From assembly GCA_021234155.1 (NCBI GenBank), contig JAJEKV010000005.1:4344952-4408951 (forward strand): a stretch of 64,000 nucleotides of DNA. Reading direction: 5' to 3'. The position numbers were made by a program, and so were the translations under genes. Under the pieces are notes generated by a model, which saw only the letters and a list, made by a program, of their open reading frames with translations, was not told the origin of the DNA and made no database searches. Every line of letters starts with the position of its first letter. The first letter of the stretch is position 1. Shown one piece after another: positions 21,864 through 30,379 of the stretch. The DNA is from Isoetes taiwanensis (taxonomy: Eukaryota; Streptophyta; Lycopodiopsida; Isoetales; Isoetaceae).

Positions 21864-23405
21864 TTACGTACTTGAACAATCCATATAATCATTACCATAA
21901 TCATGTGGCATGTTGTGCCACATCCCATCAGCATAAGCAGTCTTCTCCTCTGACCCAGACTCATCTTTCTCTTTTTCTGACCCAGTCAAATTCTCAGTAT
22001 GCATTTCTGTTCCATGAGCAGTCTTCTCCTCTGACCCAGTCTCATCTTTCTCGTTCTCTGACCCAGTCAAAGTCTCAGGCTTCGTTTCTGTTCCAATCTG
22101 TGTTTCTAGTTCTATGGACCTTTGGATGGAATGATTCTGCAGGCAATCCATATGTTCTTGTATATTGTTCATGTTTCTATCGGTTTCTATTTGTGCCTCT
22201 GTTTCTGTGGCACAGCAATCCATATAATTATTACCATCATCATGTTCTTGAATGGCGGGCTCTAGGTCTGTCAAATTAGACTCCAAACTGCTACACCTTG
22301 GAGTATCAGCTTGGCATAAATACAGGGGTTCCAATTCTGCTGTATATTGCCCTTGGTCTTGCAAGCAGTATTCTTGAGGGGCCAGCATCTGAGCTGTCAT
22401 ATTAGGGTTGCACTGAGGCTGATAATCTACCATATTTGGAGGCATAATATTGCATCCCATGTTGTTGGTCTGCAGATTTGCAATATTTGGCCACCCATAA
22501 GCTTGATTCCCCATGTTGTTAGTCTGCAGCCCATATCCATTTCTTTCTTGGGCCATATTTGGCCAGCCAAATACTTGATTCTGCATAATTTGCTGCTGAT
22601 GTACACCTTGAACAAAACCATAATCATCTTTTTCAATGGGGGATTCTTGAGCTTGGTAAAAATGCACCTGGGCATCTTCTTGCATACAGGCAGATCCTTC
22701 AAGAGCAGGATGCTGGTATGCCAAACTAGGGTTGCATGGCTGAGGCTGATAACACAACCCAGAATCTGGAATCTGTGGAGGCATAATATTGTATGGACTG
22801 TTGTTGGGCTGAGCATATACCTGATTCGCCAAGTACCCATTTCCTGTTTGGGCCATGCTTGGCCCTATATGCTGCTCATGTACAGGGTGAACACCAGAAG
22901 AAGAACCTGTGTAATATACCTGATTAGCCATGTTGTGAGGCTGCCAATGACCAAGACTTGATCCGGCCATATTGGGAAACCCAAATACTGGATTAGCACA
23001 AATTTGCTGCTGTTTGACACCTTGGGCAGCACCTGTGTATTTGGCACCTCTGAACTGTTTAGGGTTCGGAGTTCTGGGGATTTCCATGGGTGGAAAAGAA
23101 GCAAGCAGCCGTCTGATTTCCTCCCTGGCCAAATGAAGAGAAGCAAGCGCCTGTGCATAGCTTTCAGAACCCATCAGAAACTGCTCATACGATTGGTGCC
23201 GGCTCTTGACTATGCCAAAGGGGCTGAACAGGTGCCCATGGATCCCCTTCTTCCGTTTCAAGTCCTCACACTTGAACCGGGGCTGATCCATCTTCTTATT
23301 ATTTGCGTAGTCAAAAGTAGTGTTGAAACTGCCACAAAATGGGCATGGAAACCTTCCGTTATACTCTCTGTACTTCTTGTAAACCACCTCTGTCAACTCC
23401 TCCAT
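21864..23405 (-). CDS. Intact 513-aa zinc-finger-like protein with N/Q/P-rich repeats and acidic C-terminus
   Basis: Intronless and undamaged over 513 codons, unlike everything around it. Residues 17-77 form a Cys/His module: C21-P-F-C24, C46, H56, H58 and H70. Two readings compete. C21-x2-C24-x21-C46 with NTTFDYANN and QPRFKC matches the Dof finger spacing and core, but the fourth Cys is L49. Alternatively CPFC plus the spacing KSRHQSYEQFL (residues 67-77) resembles the XS-type finger of SGS3-like proteins. A short helical stretch rich in A, L and E follows (81-103). Residues 128-340 hold two diverged modules (QGVxQQQI, N.VFG(F/W)PNMA, NIMPP, CNP). Residues 440-492 hold two 27-aa acidic repeats (ENLTGSEKEKDESGSEEKTA). 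A nuclear RNA- or DNA-binding role is inference only. A truncated copy lies at 50479-51086. Confidence 0.75.
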   Translation of the reverse strand: MEELTEVVYKKYREYNGRFPCPFCGSFNTTFDYANNKKMDQPRFKCEDLKRKKGIHGHLFSPFGIVKSRHQSYEQFLMGSESYAQALASLHLAREEIRRLLASFPPMEIPRTPNPKQFRGAKYTGAAQGVKQQQICANPVFGFPNMAGSSLGHWQPHNMANQVYYTGSSSGVHPVHEQHIGPSMAQTGNGYLANQVYAQPNNSPYNIMPPQIPDSGLCYQPQPCNPSLAYQHPALEGSACMQEDAQVHFYQAQESPIEKDDYGFVQGVHQQQIMQNQVFGWPNMAQERNGYGLQTNNMGNQAYGWPNIANLQTNNMGCNIMPPNMVDYQPQCNPNMTAQMLAPQEYCLQDQGQYTAELEPLYLCQADTPRCSSLESNLTDLEPAIQEHDDGNNYMDCCATETEAQIETDRNMNNIQEHMDCLQNHSIQRSIELETQIGTETKPETLTGSENEKDETGSEEKTAHGTEMHTENLTGSEKEKDESGSEEKTAYADGMWHNMPHDYGNDYMDCSST

Positions 23406-23800
23406 CTCCTATTAGTTCGCTGCCGCCAGTTCAATGCTGCTACTTCGCTCTCTATCTCATTCTTAAATGCAAATGTTGCATATTTCCTTTACCTTTACCT
23501 TTGTATTTCCATGTTATTATACCCTATCTTTGTATTTCCATGTTATTATACCCTATCCCATACCTAAATGCGAATGTTGCATATTTCCTTTTCCTTTACC
23601 TTTACATTTCCATGTTATTATTGCTAAACCGTGTCTTATAGCTTTTGGACCTTTGGATCCTCGCACAATTCACAGGATATTCCCTCTGCATACATCCTGC
23701 ACATCCATTTTAGGTCTTCGTGGGGTCAAACTGACCCGCTTTTAAAGGGGCACCCCTTGATCAAACACCATGGGTTAAAACAATATTTAGGCACACTGGT
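23406..23800 (-). promoter_or_regulatory. 5' flank shared by both copies of the 513-aa gene
   Basis: About 390 bp upstream of the minus-strand ATG are similar to 51087-51495, so the flank was duplicated with the gene. It contains direct repeats of AATGTTGCATATTTCCTTT (near 23472 and 23573) and a perfect palindrome GGTCAAACTGACC near 23720, which includes a W-box core (TTGACC). The latter is kept in the other copy, followed by GGGGCACCCC versus GGGGTGCCCC. Promoter function is inferred from position and conservation. Confidence 0.4.
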
Positions 23801-23819
23801 CTTGTTGCCTTTTCTTGCT

Positions 23820-25300
23820 AATTTCATTTATTGATATGGTTTTTCTTTCCTTACTCATTTTCCTACATTTCTTCATGTGGTTCTTTTGGTCCTATGTGTT
23901 CTGATTGATCTAATTTGTTCCATTTTTTGCCTTGTGTTATAGGGTTTGAGTGTATCTCGTTTCTTGGCATTTTTCTTTTCTCTTCATCTTTCCAGTACCA
24001 CTTTTTTGTTCCCTTCTGTTATTGGTACCGTCAATCTCTGCTGTTTCCTTTTTTCTTCTATCACTCGATATATTTGTGGTTCATTTCGGTTACCCTCCAG
24101 AAGACAGACAGACACAACCGGTACTTGTGGGTTCGTGTGCATAATACCAGTGGCAACCCTCTTTTTCTGGCCGCCTGTTATTTCCCTCATGCAGATAGCA
24201 CCTTCTATCGCCCACCACCCCGTCTTGGATAGGATGGACCCTTATGTCGATCTATATGATGACATCTGGCCCGACACCGGCGGTTGGGTAGGGTCGTCCT
24301 TCTTGGAGATTTCAATGCGGACGGGGAGTAGAGCAGCCCATGCGACTTGACCCCCTCACCCGGCGATGTCCTGCAGCCTTCGCCCCCCCAGAGGCAACAC
24401 GCCACGAGGGTGGAGGACGAGCCAGTCACTTTCGCTTTGTGACATGTTTGCTCTGCTATGTGGCATTTTTGACTTAATAATTTGCAATGGCCTTTCCACG
24501 GTGGCCGATTCTGTCGCAAGTGCACATGCGAGACACAATGGGGGGAGGGTCTAGTGTGGTGGACTATGTGCTCGTGGTTGCGCAAGATATGCATCTCATC
24601 GATCGTTTCGGGTGGGCCTGAGACGGTCGGGATGAGGAGGTCGACTCAGGATCACCTCCCACTTTATTTGGACTGGTTTGGCAAGCGCCCGGAACCCCCA
24701 CTATGCCGCCCCTCGCCCGTCCTCGGTTGAGACTAGATTATGGCGAGCAGAGGACTACTGGCGAAGATGCTCATGGGCGCCCTCCCCGTAATTACGCACA
24801 CACCTCTACGCACTAGAGCAGCCAACCGGACCAGGTGACTTAAGCTATTACGGGATGCGGCGGGCCGGGTGCTTTTAACCCCCCGTCGCCTTCGGGGTCG
24901 TGACAACATTCCCGCGTAACCCGATGGTTTGATGCGGTGTAAAACGCATAGCGGCAGCTCACACATTACGGATCCGTGTACCCGCTTACGAGCCACCACG
25001 ATCTGGCGCCCATCGGAAAGGACACAAAGCTGGCGGTACCTTGCGAACATCGAGGGGAGATGTTAAACTCTTGGACACTCATCCTCGAACCTTTTGGCCG
25101 AAGTGCTTGAAGGCCAACCAGACCCTCTGAGGGGACATCACACGAGGCGTGGGAGTGCCCACTGCAGCAGACTCTATGACCCCCGAGGGGCAGCGTGCGC
25201 CCATACCCCCACAGGATGGCCCCCCATTGGTTCTCGTGGACGAGGATGTTGAGGAGGGAGGGCAAGGAGGTCGAGCTACGAAGACTTGCAACACAAATTT
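23820..25300 (+). pseudogene. LINE: pyrimidine-rich 5' region plus APE endonuclease domain
   Basis: 23820-24100 matches 47330-47610 and is T/C-rich. From about 24100, shifting frames give an apurinic-type endonuclease: HPVLDRMDPYVDLYDDIW, LLGDFNARTGSR-like sequence at 24295-24330 and LCGIFDLIICNGLSTVADS (24455-24515). Then comes SVVDYVLVVAQDMHLIDRF-like sequence (24550-24605) and SDH-like sequence at 24635-24660. It is more GC-rich than its surroundings. Frameshifts break it, and the RT part is missing here. It is probably the 5' half of the same family as 4930-6134 and 44483-46115 (inference from shared 5' region and composition). Confidence 0.7.
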
Positions 25301-25522
25301 TGTTGGAATGTGTTGCAAGGAATGAAGATTACCTCGGATGTTAATTTGAATTTTGATAAACTTAATTCCTGTTTTAATGGTGTTGTGAATTGATAAGTTA
25401 TTTCATAATATAATCGCGTAATAATGTTCTAAAAATATTACCTTAAGGTAATATTAATAAATGTGTAAATGTTATAATCGTATAAATCGTATGTATCAGG
25501 TTGACTGCAGGTTAGGAAGATC

Positions 25523-25577
25523 CCAAGGTGGGGAGACCCACGATGCTGCGGACAGCATCATTTCAAGGTGGGGAGAA
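25523..25577 (+). other. Polypurine tracts before the gypsy-type LTR
   Basis: CAAGGTGGGGAGA occurs twice (25523 and 25564), the second copy ending directly at the LTR start at 25578. This marks the LTR as a 3' LTR of a plus-oriented element whose interior has largely gone. Confidence 0.65.
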
Positions 25578-27245
25578 TGTGACGTTCCGGCCAAGATATA
25601 CGGTCCCGGGGCGATCTTTGTCTTTTGCCCTAAATCACGTACCGCCACACTCCGACCGACGTGTACGCCGACGTATAGCCAGGTGGGTAGCCCCTAGGGG
25701 GCAACTGGCAAGGAGTGTGCATTAATTAATGTGCACATCTAACCATGTGCACATTAACCTAGGTGCACATTTTCCCATGTGGCCACTCTATGCCAAGTGG
25801 GCCATACCCAAAGTGTGCAATTAATGTGCACATTTCCCAATATGCACATTAATGTGGGCACACCTTTCCATGTGGGCACATTTGGCCACCTAGCCATTAA
25901 TGGCAAGTGGGCCCATTCCCAATTATCCCACATGCCAAAAGGGGATAATTGGAAACCCTAACCAACCCCCATGTCTATATAAGAAGGGAAACCCTAACTT
26001 GCCCAATTTCGTTTCTAGGGCTTTAGAACTCTGTTTTGGCTGCCTCAAGAGCCAAAACCGCATCCCAGACTCTGCCTGAGTGAACTGTACCCTTAGTTTT
26101 CCTTGATTCGAGCGTTTCAGCAGAATGGTCGAGCTCAGGTCAGGAGGAGTCCCTCAAGGATCAGGTATTTAGGCAATTTAATAGCTTAAACCCTCTTTTA
26201 GACATAGAATCAGTAGGTTTAGCCTATTAAATTGCTCATAGCAGCCTTCTAGACCTCTAGATACCAGACTCTAACTAAAGAACCTAACTCTATGATATAG
26301 ATTAGATCTTGTTCTTTAGTCTCTTATGATGTATGTGGATGATGTATCTCTATGAACTCCTTGTATTGGGAAGGGGGGTAGAGACCTAAAGCTTGGTAGT
26401 GGATGCTCCTAGATTAGCCTCTCTAGCACCATATAGATTCGGCCTGTGTACAAGAGCCACACCGGGTTGTGGGTGAAGGGGCTAGACTGGCTCATAAGGA
26501 GGTTCGTGTCCTGACTCTTGAACGACCCCTCTGGCGTGTAAAGTCTACCGGGGGTCATTGTGACTAGGTCTAATGGCTTGCCACTGAGTGTGGGCAGGGC
26601 ATGGGCTCGACACCCGTGAAGTGGGGTTCACTTTCCATTGGGTTCAAGTCGAATAAGAGCAGTGGCTCTCTAGTCTCCCCGAGTCAGCATGTAGATCTCT
26701 GGAGGGAGTGATCCCTGCCTGCCCCATCGGACCTGGGGAGATGTAACCCAGGAATAGCCCTTTCGGCTATGCATCCGGCGGGCTACAGTCAAGTCCCAAC
26801 ACTTTCCAACCTACTCTGCAAAGTGTGCACAGGAGGGGCGGATGGAGTGGACTACCCATTGCCATGTTCTTATGCCAGCCAAATCCATTGCCATGAATTC
26901 TGTCTGCAATGAACTCTGGAGGCCCAAGCTTGTCAGTCCATCCCTGTGTCCGAGCCTTGGGTAGGATTCCCTATATGCATTGTGCTGATCATTGTCTATG
27001 CAGATGTGAGGTACCACCCTAGGGGTGGGTATGTGATGCTTTGTATACTGACATGTATGTTTACGCTTCCGCAGCTAGGTAGGCCCTGAGGGAGACGGGG
27101 TAAATGACCCCTTCACTCTTCCCACTGGAACCCATTTCGGTTGCAGTGTCATGTGGAGGGCCCTGTATCGGCGTGGAGCTGGTATGGGGGGAGAACTCCT
27201 GTTTGTATACGGTGGGTGCACCGTATACGAGTAGGGGACGTCACA
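25578..27245 (+). mobile_element. Long gypsy-type LTR (about 1.67 kb)
   Basis: It starts TGTGACGTTCC and ends GACGTCACA, giving inverted termini TGTGACGT/ACGTCACA, common in plant gypsy LTRs. A TATA box (CTATATAAG, 25975-25983) and AAACCCTAAC-type motifs mark the promoter. Upstream, 25715-25900 has repeated TTAATGTGCACAT words. Its last base abuts GACCACATTG, which in the copia 3' LTR is preceded by TTTGAAT. The gypsy element therefore broke into the copia 5' LTR. The LTR contains no coding sequence that I recognise. Confidence 0.75.
25975..25983 (+). promoter_or_regulatory. TATA box of the gypsy-type LTR
   Basis: CTATATAAG lies about 400 bp into the LTR, downstream of the TTAATGTGCACAT word cluster. 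The transcription start would be expected near 26010 (inference). Confidence 0.55.
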
Positions 27246-27512
27246 GACCACATTGATTTTATCTTCAATGGTGGAATAGATCAAATAAATTTCAAATGCT
27301 GATTGAAGCAAATGTAGTTTTTTTGCAAGATTGAATTTCTTTCAAGTAGTAATGATCTATACATGAATATTAATGCTTGAGGTTGAGAGCATAGTATATG
27401 TAGATGTGATTGCATTCGATGTTGAAGAATGATACAAATTATGCCTATGGTCTAGACATTATTTTCTAACTAATTGTGGTTGCAAGGAAATTAAGTTAAC
27501 AAGTTTCTCACA
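27246..27512 (+). mobile_element. Truncated 5' LTR of copia element B
   Basis: It is nearly identical to the last 267 bases of the 3' LTR (30112-30378) and ends TTTCTCACA. The upstream part of this LTR is missing, replaced by the gypsy LTR. A TGGTATCAGAGC primer-binding site follows at 27514-27525, an exact match to initiator tRNA-Met. Confidence 0.85.
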
Positions 27513-27513
27513 T

Positions 27514-27525
27514 TGGTATCAGAGC
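27514..27525 (+). other. Primer-binding site of copia element B
   Basis: TGGTATCAGAGC, complementary to the 3' end of initiator tRNA-Met, lies one base after the LTR. The gag ATG follows 8 bases later. Confidence 0.9.
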
Positions 27526-27532
27526 TAGAAAA

Positions 27533-29206
27533 ATGTCTAGCCGTTTTGGTGCAGGGTTGTTGAATGCTATTGAAGTATTCAAAGGAGATTCAGGGTTCCA
27601 GGTGTGGAAAGAAAAGATTAAACATGTGTTGCAAGTAGAAGACTTGTGGGAGATTATTGAGCCTACTGGAGCAGTGATAAAAGAAAGTGCAGGAGAGGAA
27701 GGGAGCTCCTCAACAGAAGGCGAGAGCTCAGTTGCAGGGAAAGGTAAAGAAACTAGTGTAACCTCAGGAGTAAAGGAAAGCAGTGAGAATCAAGCAAAGG
27801 TGAGAGAAGCTCAAGGAATTATAATGAGCAAAGTAGGTTCAGGAATTGTTCTGAAGCTGAGAGGGAAACATCCCAAGGAAATGTGGAAGTATATGATGAT
27901 GACATATGAAGAGAAGACGTCCTCCCAGATTGATGTCTTAGAAAATGAATTGAGAAGACTGAAATTGATTGACAAAAGCAATGTGAATGAATTTTTTCAA
28001 TCTTTTGATAACATAATAGCAAACCTTGAAGGAGCAGGGGTAACCTATTCACAGCAGCAGCAGGTCCTGGCTATTTCCAGAAGTGTGACGAGCTTAGGGA
28101 ACATATCTATATTTATAAGGACAATAGCTAGAAATAGAGAGGAAGCTGAAAGAATGTTAAAGACAGAAATTGAACAAAGCAAGGTTGGAGATGAGGAAGA
28201 AACAAGTCAAATTCTGTTTACAAAAGGGAAAAACAAAGTAGATAATAAAGGCAAGGCTGGACCCTGTTTTCACTGTAATCAGTATGGTCACATCAAAGTG
28301 AACTGCCCAAACTTGACCAAAGAAATAAATTGTTATAATTGTGGAGGCAGAGGACATTATGCTTCATCCTGCTCCACTCCAAAAGAACATACTAGAGGCA
28401 GGGGAAGAGGAGGTAGAAACTTCAATGCAAGAGGAAGAGGTAGGGGAAGGGGAAGTAATGCTTTTGAAGCTAATGTGGCCGAGAAGGTCAAACTGGAAGA
28501 AGGAAACTCTGAAACAGATGATGAGGTAAGTAATTCTAAAGTTTTTACTGCTTGCTCGGATATTAATGATGATGACCTTCTAATTTTAGATAGTGGAGCT
28601 GAGAAAAGCATAACATGTTCATCAAAATTACTAAAGGAATGCCAAGGTCACAAAGGAGGACATGTGCAAGTTGGAAATGGAAGTCTGCAAAAGATTGAAG
28701 AAGTAGGAGTATTAGAATTATTTGATCTAGAGGGAAAGGCAGTAAATTTGCAAAATGTTTTATGTGTTCCAACCTTAGTCAGGAATTTGATTTCAGTTTG
28801 TCAACTAGTTGACATGGGCTTCAGAGTTGTTTTTGAACAACTTGAATGTAAAGTTTATGAAGGCAATAAATTGAAATTTCTGGGAAAACGTGTTGGTAAC
28901 TTGTTTGGTATAAATCCTCACTGTTTAACCAGCATTAACATGATCAAAATTCCAGATGTATTGTGCTGGCATGAAAGATATCTTATAAACACTGGTCTGA
29001 TACAAAGCTCAAATAGAAAAGTGGCTGATCATGTGTGCAAAGGGTGCATGTTGGGAAAACAATGCAGATTGCCATTTTCAAGATCAAAGGAGAAAGCAAG
29101 AACCAGTGAGTTGGAGAAGCAAGAAGCAATCTTCAATTGCTTTATCTACAGCAGAATCAGAGTATGCAGCAACAACACTTGCAGCAAAAGAAATAGTGTG
29201 GTGTAG
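27533..29206 (+). CDS. Copia element B gag-protease ORF, fused out of frame after a deletion
   Basis: The frame starts MSSRFGAGLLNAIEVFKGD. Residues 1-220 are the UBN2-type gag (FQVWKEKIKHVL, EMWKYMMMTYEEK, LKLIDKSNVNEFFQSFDNI). Two CCHC knuckles follow: CFHCNQYGHIKVNC (residues about 245-258) and CYNCGGRGHYASSC, then an RG-rich tract. The aspartic protease active site is LLILDSGAEKSI. A GAG-pre-integrase segment ends VCKGCMLGKQCRLPFSRSKEK. At about 29107 the sequence jumps to RNase H, removing integrase and reverse transcriptase. The last 30 codons are RNase H DNA read in the wrong frame. It cannot transpose alone, but gag could still be made. Confidence 0.9.
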   Translation: MSSRFGAGLLNAIEVFKGDSGFQVWKEKIKHVLQVEDLWEIIEPTGAVIKESAGEEGSSSTEGESSVAGKGKETSVTSGVKESSENQAKVREAQGIIMSKVGSGIVLKLRGKHPKEMWKYMMMTYEEKTSSQIDVLENELRRLKLIDKSNVNEFFQSFDNIIANLEGAGVTYSQQQQVLAISRSVTSLGNISIFIRTIARNREEAERMLKTEIEQSKVGDEEETSQILFTKGKNKVDNKGKAGPCFHCNQYGHIKVNCPNLTKEINCYNCGGRGHYASSCSTPKEHTRGRGRGGRNFNARGRGRGRGSNAFEANVAEKVKLEEGNSETDDEVSNSKVFTACSDINDDDLLILDSGAEKSITCSSKLLKECQGHKGGHVQVGNGSLQKIEEVGVLELFDLEGKAVNLQNVLCVPTLVRNLISVCQLVDMGFRVVFEQLECKVYEGNKLKFLGKRVGNLFGINPHCLTSINMIKIPDVLCWHERYLINTGLIQSSNRKVADHVCKGCMLGKQCRLPFSRSKEKARTSELEKQEAIFNCFIYSRIRVCSNNTCSKRNSVV

Positions 29207-29537
29207 GAGATTTCTTGAGGAACTTGGTCTGGCTCAAAATGCAGGTACAAAGTTGTTTTGTGATAACCAAAGTTGTATAGCTATGACTAAGAATCCTATA
29301 TTACATGAAAGGACAAAACACATTGAGATGGAATTGCATTTTATCAGAGACATGGTTAGAAAATCAATAATACAGGTAGAATATGTCAGGTCTGAGGAGC
29401 AGCTTGCAGATGTATTAACAAAAGCCTTAAGCTATGTGAGATTTCAAAAATTAATCACAGAATTGAATTGCAGATGTATTTTAAGTTGTGACCTGAAAAA
29501 GGGGAATGTAAGAAAAGTTGTTCAGTTCACAACTTAA
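29106..29537 (+). pseudogene. Copia element B RNase H remnant
   Basis: In the frame shifted from gag, it reads VSWRSKKQSSIALSTAESEY, AATTLAAKEIVWCRRFLEEL, KLFCDNQSCIAMTKNP, HERTKHIEMELHFIRD and EQLADVLTKAL, the complete C-terminal half of a copia RNase H. It has no start of its own and is reached only through the deletion junction, where GAACCAGTGAGTTGGAGAAG suggests end joining at short homology. Confidence 0.9.
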
Positions 29538-29549
29538 AACAAGAGGAGA

Positions 29550-30378
29550 TGTCCATTGTTAATTTGGTTGTTGAGGAACAAGTACAGTTGGAGTTCTTAA
29601 AGTTGACAGAGAAAGATTAGAAAAACCATGGTGAACTGAGACTACAGTGTAGGTACAGTGAATGCACAATGTGAAGAAAATTGGGTACAATGAATATGAG
29701 TACCTGAAACAATCAGTGGAAATCAGGAGAACACTTAGGGTTATGTGACTATGGGATATTCATAGTTTAACCTAAGTTTATCCTTTGGTTCAAAGGTTGA
29801 TAAAAGACCAAGGTTATTATTATTAGAACTCGAATAATATTGAAAACCAATACGAGACATTTGAGAATGTGGGATATTGTTGAGATAGGAAACTCCTACA
29901 GATTTGGATCCGATAAGAGCAAAGAAGCAGGCGGTTCCGGAAGGCCTGGGCGGTTCCAGCACCGTCGGAACTGCCCTAGAAATATAGAACAAGTAGAATC
30001 GATTTATATACAGTTGGTTTTGGGTGCGACATTGGTCTCTGTTACAGTACTTCATTGTGTCTTCAGTTAACCTCGAAGAAGGTAAATGAACCATTATTGA
30101 TTTATTTGAATGACCACATTGATTTTATCTTCAATGGTGGAATAGATCAAATAAATTTCAAATGCTGATTGAAGCAAATGTAGTTTTTTTGCAAGATTGA
30201 ATTTCTTTCAAGTAGTAATGATCTATACATGAATATTAATGCTTGAGGTTGAGAGCACAGTATATGTAGATGTGATTGCATTCGATGTTGAAGAATGATA
30301 CAAATTATGCCTATGGTCTAGACATTATTTTCTAACTAATTGTGGTTGCAAGGAAATTAAGTTAACAAGTTTCTCACA
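29550..30378 (+). mobile_element. 3' LTR of copia element B
   Basis: A purine tract, AAAACAAGAGGAGA, ends at 29549 and is followed by TGTCCATTG. The last 267 bases match the 5' LTR remnant and end TTTCTCACA at 30378. An alternative start is TGTTGAGATAGG at 29878 after GAATGTGGGATAT, giving a 501-bp LTR. The missing 5' LTR upstream half prevents a decision. Directly downstream the transposase-like gene begins. Confidence 0.75.
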
Positions 30379-30379
30379 C

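Noticed and set aside
21864-23405. Confident assignment as a Dof transcription factor
   Set aside because: Only three of four zinc cysteines fit, the region after the finger lacks the Dof basic tail, and an XS-type finger explains the His residues as well.
21864-23567. Plus-strand ORFs across 21704-23567 (up to 204 codons)
   Set aside because: They are antisense to the intact 513-codon minus-strand gene and have compositions dictated by its repeats.
23713-23732. GGTCAAACTGACC as an animal-type hormone response element
   Set aside because: The match to GGTCAnnnTGACC is exact, but plants lack such nuclear receptors; a W-box or other palindromic plant site is more sensible.
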